A DNA stretch of 19,530 bases from assembly GCA_964346725.1 (NCBI GenBank), contig CAYFVM010000030.1:1-19530 (forward strand), given 5' to 3'. Under the pieces are notes generated by a model that saw nothing but the letters and a program-made list of their open reading frames with translations, ran no database searches and was not told the origin of the DNA. Within the stretch, counting starts at the first letter, position 1. Every line of letters starts with the position of its first letter. Below are positions 1 to 6,777 of the stretch, in pieces. A program made the translations under genes and the position numbers. Source of the stretch: UBA1715 sp964346725 (lineage in GTDB: Bacteria; Bacteroidota; Bacteroidia; Bacteroidales; UBA1715).

Positions 1-67
1 ATAATTTTTAAATACTTTTTCATGTTTTAGTTTTTTTAAATGTTTACATTTTTTAGTGTCACAAATA

Positions 68-230
68 TAGTCTTTTCTAAGAACTTAGCACCACTACTCT
101 GCGATACCGGAAACAAAGGAGAAGCAGTGCTTTATGACTCCTAATTCACCGCTGCTGCACACCTTACTACAATTTGGGCTTAAGTCCCCCATAGTCCTAG
201 CGAGTTTGGTTTTTATTTACTCGCTATTTA
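68..230. ncRNA. Candidate structured RNA (unidentified) in the left intergenic region
   Basis: No coding region is apparent in the first 322 bases. Positions about 75-230 are visibly richer in G and C than the A/T-rich flanks, which in an AT-rich genome often marks a structured RNA. Complementary segments include 117-121 with 138-142 (AGGAG/CTCCT) and a perfect 7-bp stem 198-204 with 220-226 (TAGCGAG/CTCGCTA). A plus-strand TACATTTT at 45-52 is one base off the Bacteroidota -7 consensus and could start an RNA of roughly 170 nt. I could not match it to SRP RNA, tmRNA, RNase P RNA, 5S rRNA or a tRNA. Strand and ends are uncertain. Confidence 0.25.
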
Positions 231-322
231 CCCTATTGTATCGTCATATTATTTTTTGACAATCAGCCACTTTTTTTCAACGAAGGTTCTGCAACTCTTT
301 GCTTTTTTGTATTATTGCACTG

Positions 323-877
323 ATGAAAAAAATGGGTGTCATACAAGAGAATTTAGGGGAACAGCTGCTTTCGCTGCGTACTAGCCGTAACGATCGGAAG
401 CCCAAAGTGTACACCTTCGAAAATGCTAAAACTATAGGTATCCTATACAATGCCACAAACAAGGAAATACACCAACGTGTAGCAGACTATGCCGACTTTA
501 TATGCAAATCGCACACAGGTATCAAAGTCAAGATGTTAGGATTTCTCGCATTACCCGAATTAGAGAAATGTTTGCCCACAACCGTTCCTACCGACTATTT
601 TTCGTCCAACGATTTCACATGGACCGGCCGTTTGCAACGAGGCAAGGCATACGATTTCGCAAAAGAACGATTTGATATTCTACTTGACCTTACTACCGTA
701 ACAATCTACCCAATACACTACGTAGAGTTGCTCTCAAAAGCTTCATACAAAGTGGGACGATACATAGAAAATGATTTACGATACGACCTGCTCATCGACA
801 TAAAAAAAGAGAACACTATCGTATACTTAATCACTCAAATAAACGTATATTTGACAAAAATTAAAGTTAAACAATAA
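323..877 (+). CDS. DUF6913-like conserved protein upstream of dapA
   Basis: This encodes a 184-residue soluble protein with no signal peptide or membrane segment. It resembles the small Bacteroidota family DUF6913: an N-terminal strand-rich part (KVYTFENAKTIGILYNAT), a middle section with a PTDYFSSNDFTWTGR-like stretch, then FDILLDLT and a KVGRYIEN-like segment. The function is unknown. The start at 323 (MKKMGVIQ) was chosen because a further upstream ATG at 299 only adds a hydrophobic stub (MLFCIIAL) that does not fit a cytosolic family; the ATG at 332 is also possible. The stop lies 3 bases before dapA, so the two genes are probably cotranscribed and translationally coupled. My recollection is that family members commonly sit beside dapA, so a link to that locus is inferred from context only. 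Confidence 0.75.
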   Translation: MKKMGVIQENLGEQLLSLRTSRNDRKPKVYTFENAKTIGILYNATNKEIHQRVADYADFICKSHTGIKVKMLGFLALPELEKCLPTTVPTDYFSSNDFTWTGRLQRGKAYDFAKERFDILLDLTTVTIYPIHYVELLSKASYKVGRYIENDLRYDLLIDIKKENTIVYLITQINVYLTKIKVKQ

Positions 878-880
878 ACA

Positions 881-1768
881 ATGAGAATTCAAGATAAATT
901 TCGTGGAACAGGAGTTGCCCTCATTACCCCTTTTACTGATAATAACAAAGTCGATTTCAATTCTTTAGGCAAATTAGTTGACCACGTAATTGACGGCGGA
1001 GTTGAATTTCTTGTCGTTTTTGGCACTACCGGTGAACCTATCACATTGTCGGAAGACGAGAAAAAAGACGTTTTGGATTTCATATACGAGCGTAATGCGA
1101 AACGCATTCCTATGATAGTTGGTTGCGGTGGCAACAATACCGAAGATATCGTAAAGAAAGCATCGAACATCGATACCCGATTTGATGCCCTACTTTCGGT
1201 TGTGCCATACTACAACAAACCAAATCAACGTGGAATGTTTGAACACTATAAAGCAATTTCGGAAGCAAGTGCACTACCGGTCATTGCCTACAACGTACCG
1301 GGCAGAACAGGATGCAACATGCAAGCCGACACAACCATAAAGATTGCCAATGAACTTCCCAACGTGATTGGACTTAAAGAAGCATCACCATCGGTAGAAC
1401 AATTTACCTACATCAAGAAAGGTTTGCCCGAAGACTTTATGCTACTTAGTGGCGACGACTCTATTGTGCTACCACACATGTCACTTGGTGGATGGGGAGC
1501 TATTTCGGTTACGGCTAATACAATGCCACGCATGTATTCCGACATGGTTCGTTTGTGCATGGCCAACAAATACGACGAAGCATTGAAACTTCACCTAAAA
1601 CTGATAGAATTTACCGATAGCTTGTTTACCGAAGGAAGTCCTGCCGGTGTAAAAGCAGCCTTGTCTATTATGGGTATCATTCAAAACAACGTACGTTTGC
1701 CACTTGTTACGGTTACTCCACAACACTTCGACTACATCAAACAATTGATTGCCCAGTTAGGGAAATAA
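881..1768 (+). CDS. dapA: 4-hydroxy-tetrahydrodipicolinate synthase
   Basis: DapA condenses pyruvate with L-aspartate 4-semialdehyde, the first committed step of diaminopimelate and lysine synthesis in the cytoplasm. It feeds peptidoglycan as well as protein synthesis. The 295-residue length is normal for this class I aldolase TIM barrel. Visible family motifs are GTTGEP at residues 48-53 (T49 and T50 of the active site), the Y110/Y111 pair, AYNVPGRTG with the catalytic tyrosine Y137 and R142, and GLKEAS with the Schiff-base lysine K166. The ATG lies 3 bases after the DUF6913-like stop. A long hairpin that could terminate transcription follows 9 bases after the stop. All catalytic residues I can place are present, so it should be functional. 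Confidence 0.97.
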   Translation: MRIQDKFRGTGVALITPFTDNNKVDFNSLGKLVDHVIDGGVEFLVVFGTTGEPITLSEDEKKDVLDFIYERNAKRIPMIVGCGGNNTEDIVKKASNIDTRFDALLSVVPYYNKPNQRGMFEHYKAISEASALPVIAYNVPGRTGCNMQADTTIKIANELPNVIGLKEASPSVEQFTYIKKGLPEDFMLLSGDDSIVLPHMSLGGWGAISVTANTMPRMYSDMVRLCMANKYDEALKLHLKLIEFTDSLFTEGSPAGVKAALSIMGIIQNNVRLPLVTVTPQHFDYIKQLIAQLGK

Positions 1769-1777
1769 GACGTACTA

Positions 1778-1835
1778 CGTTTTACGTTATTCGTTTAACG
1801 TTTTACGAACAACGAGAAACGGATAACGTGTAACG
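1778..1835. terminator. Long imperfect hairpin between convergent genes
   Basis: The 68-bp space between the dapA stop and the stop of the facing minus-strand operon is almost filled by one dyad. Positions 1784-1796 pair with 1817-1829 over 13 bp (one G-T wobble). An outer CGTT/AACG pair lies at 1778-1781 and 1832-1835, and an inner CGTT/AACG pair at 1799-1802 and 1811-1814. There is no clean T-run, so it is not a textbook intrinsic terminator, but its position between two converging stops fits a bidirectional terminator. The repeated word ACGTT/AACGT gives it a repetitive look. Confidence 0.5.
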
Positions 1836-1836
1836 G

Positions 1837-2319
1837 TCACAATTTCTTCACGTAATTGGTTGTAGAGTAGCCTTGTACAAAATCAATTGTTTTTACTTCG
1901 CCTCCGTGCTGCAATACAACATCGGCACCTACAATATCATGTACCTTGTAATCACTGCCTTTCACCAACACGTTGGGAACGAGCTGTGATATCAATTCAT
2001 GCGGGGTATCTTCATCGAACAACACTACCAAGTCTATAAAGGCAAAACTGGCTACCGTAAGTGTGCGAGATTCTTCTTCTTTAATCGGGCGCGATTCGCC
2101 TTTGAGGCGTTTTATAGATGCGTCGGTATTGAGACCAAGCACCAACTTAGTACCCAAATCACGCGCCTGTGCCAAATAGCACAAGTGACCTTTGTGTATA
2201 ATGTCGAAACAACCATTGGTAAACACAATCTTCTCGCCTTGTGCTTTCCATTCGTTCACAATACGTTGCGCTTCTTTGCGCGTAACTATCTTTTTTACAA
2301 TGGCGTCTAATTGGTTCAT
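1837..2319 (-). CDS. rfaE2: RfaE domain II-type nucleotidyltransferase (D-glycero-beta-D-manno-heptose 1-phosphate adenylyltransferase-like)
   Basis: This 160-residue protein matches the stand-alone second domain of RfaE/HldE, which adenylylates heptose 1-phosphate to ADP-heptose for the LPS inner core. The cytidylyltransferase-fold signature GCFDIIHKGH lies at residues 36-45, with the HxGH histidines H42 and H45. VLGLNTDASIKRLKG and LVKGSDY, conserved in the family, follow. The kinase domain (RfaE1) is absent, as usual for the split form. It is the last gene of a minus-strand operon: its ATG overlaps the stop of the upstream membrane-protein gene in an ATGA arrangement (2316-2319), so translation is likely coupled. 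The exact sugar substrate in this organism is inferred from family only. Confidence 0.88.
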   Translation of the reverse strand: MNQLDAIVKKIVTRKEAQRIVNEWKAQGEKIVFTNGCFDIIHKGHLCYLAQARDLGTKLVLGLNTDASIKRLKGESRPIKEEESRTLTVASFAFIDLVVLFDEDTPHELISQLVPNVLVKGSDYKVHDIVGADVVLQHGGEVKTIDFVQGYSTTNYVKKL

Positions 2320-3308
2320 ATACTTGGTTTTTTTCTAAATATTATACACATGGATACCACACCCAACACAAGTTCTACCAGCAATTGCGATTCATGACTG
2401 ATAGTTGCATAGAGCAAGCCTACCGTAGTATAATCAAGTCCGTATATAGTAAGCGCACTTGCCACAATGAAATGGAATACACCAATACCATTTTGTACAG
2501 GAACAGCCATACCTAAACTACCTATGATGAGCAAGAACAAACCATCTATCATACCAAGATGAGAGGTTTGTGGTATAGAGAAACAAATAACCCAGGTCAT
2601 CATCCAGTAGCAAAACCACAAGATGACCGTGTATATCACAAAACGCCAACGTTTTTCCAATTTATAGACCGACTTCACTCCATCGACCATACCTTGTATA
2701 AACGAGCGTGTTTTTTGCACCAGTACGTTCTCTTTTTTTCTGAGCAACATGAAGACAAATAGCAACAACACCAACACTACCGCTATGGCAACAAGCAACA
2801 CAACGCTAATTGAAGCAACGCGCGATGCGGTTGGCATTACTATGCTGTTGATAATGAACGAACCAAAGAAATCCATTTTAATCAAAAACGTCATTGCTGC
2901 CAATAGAACTACCATAAGTAAATCGAATACGCGCTCTACGATAACCGTACCTATAAGCGTATCGAAAGGTAACTTGTTGGTACGCGCAAGTGCGCCACAA
3001 CGAGTAATTTCGCCCACACGAGGCAATGCCAAATTGGCAAAATACCCGAACATCAATGCCCAAAACGAATCCCACAATGATGGTGCTCGTCCACACGTTG
3101 ATTCTATCAATAAATTCCAACGGAGTGCTCGAAATAAGTATGCAAACAGGGAAAATATGAGAGCTACCAACACCCACCAATAGTTCGCGTTGACAATGTC
3201 TTTCCACATTGCAGACAAATCAACATCGGCAAACGCAAAATACAGAAGCGCTAGACCTATTATGGCAAAGATTACATACGAAATTGCTTTAGAAAGGCGT
3301 GCGCTCAT
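2316..3308 (-). CDS. YbhN/AglD-type integral membrane protein (lysylphosphatidylglycerol synthase TM-region family)
   Basis: The 330-residue protein has about eight hydrophobic segments and matches the UPF0104/YbhN family related to the flippase half of MprF. Typical features are the N-terminal helix at about residues 9-28, the segment YLFRALRWNLLIE near residue 60, a GEITRCGAL-like conserved motif near residue 100, and a C-terminal PVQNGIGVFHF motif near residue 270. It probably acts in the inner membrane on a lipid-linked substrate, but the substrate is unknown, and no aminoacyl-transferase (DUF2156) domain is attached. It starts 4 bases after the panD stop and ends with an ATGA overlap into the RfaE2-like gene. 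That tight packing suggests coordinated expression rather than a shared pathway. Confidence 0.85.
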   Translation of the reverse strand: MSARLSKAISYVIFAIIGLALLYFAFADVDLSAMWKDIVNANYWWVLVALIFSLFAYLFRALRWNLLIESTCGRAPSLWDSFWALMFGYFANLALPRVGEITRCGALARTNKLPFDTLIGTVIVERVFDLLMVVLLAAMTFLIKMDFFGSFIINSIVMPTASRVASISVVLLVAIAVVLVLLLFVFMLLRKKENVLVQKTRSFIQGMVDGVKSVYKLEKRWRFVIYTVILWFCYWMMTWVICFSIPQTSHLGMIDGLFLLIIGSLGMAVPVQNGIGVFHFIVASALTIYGLDYTTVGLLYATISHESQLLVELVLGVVSMCIIFRKKPSI

Positions 3309-3311
3309 ACA

Positions 3312-3662
3312 CTATACAAGTTTGTTGGTGGCTGTATCAGGAAAAATTATTGTTGGCTTAAACAATTTAGCTTCTTCAAAATCCATCTGTGCGTATGAGA
3401 TAACAATCGCAACATCCCCCGGTTTGAACTTGAACGCAGCAGGACCATTCAAACAAACCACACCACTATTTCGTTCTCCCTCTATCACATACGTCTCTAT
3501 TCGTTCACCATTGTTCAAATTCAGGACCTGTACTTTTTCATTTGCTATAATATTGGCCGCTTCCATCAAAACGGCATCGAGCGTGATGCTACCAATATAG
3601 TTGAGATTAGCCTCAGTAACGGTAATACGGTGAATCTTAGACTTCAGAATTTCTATATTCAT
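3312..3662 (-). CDS. panD: Aspartate 1-decarboxylase proenzyme
   Basis: PanD decarboxylates L-aspartate to beta-alanine, the PanC substrate, in pantothenate and CoA synthesis. It is made as a proenzyme that cleaves itself between Gly24 and Ser25 to form the pyruvoyl group. Here YIGSITLD at residues 22-29 carries this G24-S25 pair. The substrate and fold motif NNGERIETYVI near residues 49-59 and the NGPAA segment near 72-76 are also present. At 116 residues it has the normal length. It lies directly downstream of panC with only 3 bases between stop and start, so the two beta-alanine/pantothenate genes form one transcription unit. Confidence 0.96.
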   Translation of the reverse strand: MNIEILKSKIHRITVTEANLNYIGSITLDAVLMEAANIIANEKVQVLNLNNGERIETYVIEGERNSGVVCLNGPAAFKFKPGDVAIVISYAQMDFEEAKLFKPTIIFPDTATNKLV

Positions 3663-3665
3663 AAG

Positions 3666-4520
3666 TTACTTTTTTAGAGTAATGTTATCAATTAAACGAA
3701 CGTCGCCCACATTTACGGTGACGCATCCTACAATCCAATCAGCTTGGTTCCATGCCGAAACCGACTGTAATGTATTTCCATCAACTATCTCAAAATATTC
3801 CACATCAAGCATTGGCACCGCATTGATAGTAGCAACCACAAATTGTTTCACCTCTGTAACCGTTTTGTGAGCAACTAAGTCAACTGCCGCAAACAACGTT
3901 TGTGAGATTTGGACGGCTTGTGTGCGTTGTTCTTGGCTCAAACGAGCATTACGAGAACTGAGCGCAAGGCCATCGTTTTCGCGTACAATAGGACATGGTA
4001 CAATTTCAATGTTGATATTTCGTTGGCGAATCATTTCGCGAATGATGGCAATTTGCTGGAAATCCTTCATACCAAAATAGGCACGATCGGGACGAACCAA
4101 GTCGAACAAACGGTGTACTACAATGCCCACGCCATTGAAATGTCCCGGACGAGCAGCACCTTCCATAACACTGCCTATAAAACCAAAATCATACGATTCA
4201 GTAACGTTTTCAACGCCTTCGGGATACATGGTTTCAACAGAAGGAACAAAGACAATATCAACGCCTGCTTTTTCAAGCAAAGCTATGTCGGCATCAATTG
4301 TGCGCGGATATGTTTGTAAATCGTTAGTATTGTTAAACTGTATAGGGTTTACAAACACGCTTACGGCAGTGCAATTATTTTCACGTAGTGATTTGGAAAC
4401 CAATGATATGTGCCCTTGGTGAAGTGCTCCCATAGTTGGGATGAAGCCCAAGGAATTATTTCGCTTACGTACATCAGCTACGGCTGCTGAAATGTCTTCC
4501 CTTGTTCTGCAAATAATCAT
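3666..4520 (-). CDS. panC: Pantothenate synthetase (pantoate--beta-alanine ligase)
   Basis: PanC joins pantoate and beta-alanine using ATP, with a pantoyl-adenylate intermediate, in the cytoplasm. The 284 residues show the HIGH-like motif in PTMGALHQGH (residues 28-37, H34 and H37), FVNPIQF near 56-62, the FGMKDFQQ segment near 150, and the KMSKS-equivalent ALSSRNARLS near 185-194, so all major active-site elements are present. It is the first gene of the four-gene minus-strand operon. A TACCTTTG -7 element on the minus strand lies about 22-29 bases upstream of the ATG. It is divergent from the starch-synthase-like gene. Confidence 0.97.
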   Translation of the reverse strand: MIICRTREDISAAVADVRKRNNSLGFIPTMGALHQGHISLVSKSLRENNCTAVSVFVNPIQFNNTNDLQTYPRTIDADIALLEKAGVDIVFVPSVETMYPEGVENVTESYDFGFIGSVMEGAARPGHFNGVGIVVHRLFDLVRPDRAYFGMKDFQQIAIIREMIRQRNINIEIVPCPIVRENDGLALSSRNARLSQEQRTQAVQISQTLFAAVDLVAHKTVTEVKQFVVATINAVPMLDVEYFEIVDGNTLQSVSAWNQADWIVGCVTVNVGDVRLIDNITLKK

Positions 4521-4541
4521 TTTGTGTCAAAAAAGTTCGGA

Positions 4542-4549
4542 CAAAGGTA
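4542..4549 (-). promoter_or_regulatory. Promoter -7 element for the panC operon
   Basis: On the minus strand this reads TACCTTTG, an exact match to the Bacteroidota sigma factor -7 consensus TAnnTTTG. It would place the transcript start near 4535, leaving a leader of about 15 bases before the panC ATG at 4520. I do not see a convincing TTTG -33 element at the expected 19-21-base spacing. Confidence 0.6.
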
Positions 4550-4645
4550 TATTTTTTTTTAACTAACGACTCGTTTTTCATGGCATAATAAAGGTATGTT
4601 TTTCGTTTTTGGGGAAATCTATAGAAAAGTCCGGAAAATTTTTTA

Positions 4646-4653
4646 TACTTTTG
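4646..4653 (+). promoter_or_regulatory. Promoter -7 element for the starch-synthase-like/glmS operon
   Basis: The plus strand reads TACTTTTG, an exact TAnnTTTG match, 21 bases before the ATG at 4674. The predicted transcript start is near 4660, giving a leader of about 14 bases. It also argues that translation starts at 4674 and not at the upstream ATG at 4596, which lies before the promoter. A clear -33 TTTG is not seen at normal spacing. Confidence 0.6.
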
Positions 4654-4673
4654 CATACGAAAAAATTCAAGTA

Positions 4674-5483
4674 ATGAAGAAAGTAAAAGTCCTTTATGTT
4701 TCACAAGAAATGGCGAAATACCTGCCCGACACTGAAATGTCGCTCAAGAGCCGTTTTTTGCCACAATATATACAAGAAAGCGGAAAGGAAATACGTTGTT
4801 TTATGCCTCGTTACGGGTTAGTAAACGAACGTCGCAATCAATTGCATGAAGTCATTCGATTGTCTGGTATGAACCTTATTATAGATGACACAGATCACCC
4901 GCTTATAATTAAAGTAGCATCAATACAACAAGCACGCCTCCAAATATATTTCATTGATAATGATGAATTCTTCAAAAGAAAATCAATGTTTACCGATGAA
5001 AGTGGAAAAGAATTCGATGACAATGAAGATAGAATGATATTTTTTGCTCGTGGAGTACTCGAAACGGTTAAAAAACTCCGTTGGGCTCCCGACATTGTTC
5101 ACTGTCATGGTTGGTTTACGTCACTCTTGCCTTTGTATCTCAAAAAGACCTTCTACGAAGATCCTTTGTTTGCAAATGCAAAAGTTGTGTATTCGTTGTA
5201 CAACACGAAATTCGAAAAATCATTCTCAAAAGATTTTGCCAATAAAATTCACTTTGATGGCATTACCTCTGATGATATTACCTCTATAAAAGAAGATGCG
5301 AATTGGTTAAACATAAACAAATTGGCTATAGACCAATCAGAAGGTATCGTGTTGGGCGAAAAAGACATCCATCCGGAGTTGTTGCAATATTGCAACGAGA
5401 AAAAGAAAATCATTTTACCATACCAAGGTCAAGAAAATTACGTTGATGGGTACAGTGATTTTTATGATAATTTCTTAGAATAA
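4674..5483 (+). CDS. Glycogen/starch synthase-like protein (GT5 N-terminal domain only)
   Basis: The 269 residues align by eye with the N-terminal half of glycogen/starch synthases (GT5, Rossmann-like N-domain). They include KVLYVSQEM at the start, RFLPQYIQ and RCFMPRYG near residues 27-48, and IVHCHGW at 141-147, which corresponds to the conserved HxHDW-type motif. Two things are unusual for a GT5 enzyme: the ADP-glucose-binding KxGG motif normally found near the N-terminus is replaced by AKYLPDTEMS, and the C-terminal GT1-type domain is missing. Similar short proteins annotated as glycogen/starch synthase are, as I recall, common in Bacteroidales, so this is a family trait and not a truncation. 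Catalytic activity is doubtful. It is the first gene of a forward operon, with 7 bases to the DUF4270-like gene. Confidence 0.82.
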   Translation: MKKVKVLYVSQEMAKYLPDTEMSLKSRFLPQYIQESGKEIRCFMPRYGLVNERRNQLHEVIRLSGMNLIIDDTDHPLIIKVASIQQARLQIYFIDNDEFFKRKSMFTDESGKEFDDNEDRMIFFARGVLETVKKLRWAPDIVHCHGWFTSLLPLYLKKTFYEDPLFANAKVVYSLYNTKFEKSFSKDFANKIHFDGITSDDITSIKEDANWLNINKLAIDQSEGIVLGEKDIHPELLQYCNEKKKIILPYQGQENYVDGYSDFYDNFLE

Positions 5484-5490
5484 CATCATT

Positions 5491-6777
5491 ATGAACATAC
5501 GCCATACGGCTTTAGGACTGTGTCTTGGCTTACTTTTCTTCGCATCTTGCGAAAAAGAAGACCAGACAATCGGCATAGAAATGCTCAACTCGTCCGACTT
5601 ATTAACTACCCGTCAAGACAGCACATCAACGGGCTTTACAATGAAAACGGTACTCGATGACAGTGTCCGCTCTAGCGAAATAACCTACATGGTTGGTGAA
5701 AATTACGACAAAGATTTCGGTAGCACACGTGCCGGATTTGCTACTCGTCTTTATTTAGAATCAATGGCAGGTGATATTTCAGGGTACAAACTCGATTCAG
5801 TTTGTTTCAACCTTGCCAAATCATCTACCTACTATTATGGCGACACTACCGTAGCGCAAACATTCTCTCTATACGAATTAAATCAAGCAATCACCGTTAA
5901 TGAATGTGCACAATACGAACAACATGGCACCATGCCATCGTGCATCGCTACAAAAACAAAGATTCGAGATATAGCCTTTGCTGCCTATCAAGACAACAAA
6001 ACAGCATACAGTTACAAGCTTGATGCAACCTATGCCTCAAACTTGTATTCTCGCTTTAAAGAATGCTATGAGACCGATACTTCAATACAAACGTTTGACT
6101 CATTGTTTTTGAAAAAATATAATGGTATTTACCTGACAACGAAAGATGATGCCTTCAACAATACGAAATCAGTGATAGCACACTGCGTGCCGAGCATTAC
6201 AATCTATTTGTCAACACAAGACACCACCATTACACTCAAATTAGCACCATCGCCACAAGCATACGACAATCCATTGACAACCGACCCAAGTCAAATATAC
6301 TTGCAGGCTATCAACGTGTTTGAGCATGACTATTCTTCTACAAGCATTTCGTTCGGTACAACAAGTACCACGTCGTATGTGCAAGGATTTTTAGGTGTAA
6401 AAACACAACTCACATTCTCTGGACTTGATACGTGGCGCGATAGTGCTATGGCTATTAATTATGCCAAATTATACATTCCAATACAATCGCGTGACACGTG
6501 GAGTGAATATTTGCCAATCAACTTCCGTGTGTACGATGCCGAAAGGAATTTGATATTCTCAACCATGTCAATTACAGGAAAAGATAGCACTAACTTTGTA
6601 TTTAACATACATAATTTTTTACTACTCTTGTATAATAATTCTGCTTCTACAGACGACTTCACATACGAACTTTCTGTTGCCGAAAACAATGCTTATGGTA
6701 ATGGATTCGTACTTACAAATGTAACTGATAACATGAAATTAATTATAACTTACACGAAAACAAAATGTGTGGAATAG
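5491..6777 (+). CDS. DUF4270-like lipoprotein
   Basis: This 428-residue protein starts with a lipoprotein signal peptide: charged N-terminus, hydrophobic core and lipobox FASC with Cys20 as the lipidated residue. CEKEDQTIGIEML follows directly, a start typical of DUF4270 members, which are Bacteroidota envelope lipoproteins of unknown function. The rest is beta-rich with paired segments (for example SYKLDATYASNLYSRF and FVFNIHNFLLLLYNN) and ends with KLIITYTK, a pattern also common in this family. It is likely outer-membrane anchored. It lies 7 bases after the starch-synthase-like gene and overlaps the glmS start by 13 bases (6765-6777), so it is translated within the same operon. Confidence 0.82.
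   Translation: MNIRHTALGLCLGLLFFASCEKEDQTIGIEMLNSSDLLTTRQDSTSTGFTMKTVLDDSVRSSEITYMVGENYDKDFGSTRAGFATRLYLESMAGDISGYKLDSVCFNLAKSSTYYYGDTTVAQTFSLYELNQAITVNECAQYEQHGTMPSCIATKTKIRDIAFAAYQDNKTAYSYKLDATYASNLYSRFKECYETDTSIQTFDSLFLKKYNGIYLTTKDDAFNNTKSVIAHCVPSITIYLSTQDTTITLKLAPSPQAYDNPLTTDPSQIYLQAINVFEHDYSSTSISFGTTSTTSYVQGFLGVKTQLTFSGLDTWRDSAMAINYAKLYIPIQSRDTWSEYLPINFRVYDAERNLIFSTMSITGKDSTNFVFNIHNFLLLLYNNSASTDDFTYELSVAENNAYGNGFVLTNVTDNMKLIITYTKTKCVE

Noticed and set aside
80..180. Possible SRP (4.5S) RNA, because CACTACTCTG and CCGGAA occur here
   Set aside because: The universally conserved SRP helix 8 elements (around the GGAA tetraloop and AGCAG loop) are not in correct order or pairing on either strand. 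A match of two short words is not enough.
2749..3183. A 144-codon plus-strand open frame with a Thr/Asn/Ser-rich product
   Set aside because: It lies wholly inside the minus-strand YbhN-type membrane protein gene and its composition is what the reverse complement of Leu/Val-rich codons gives.
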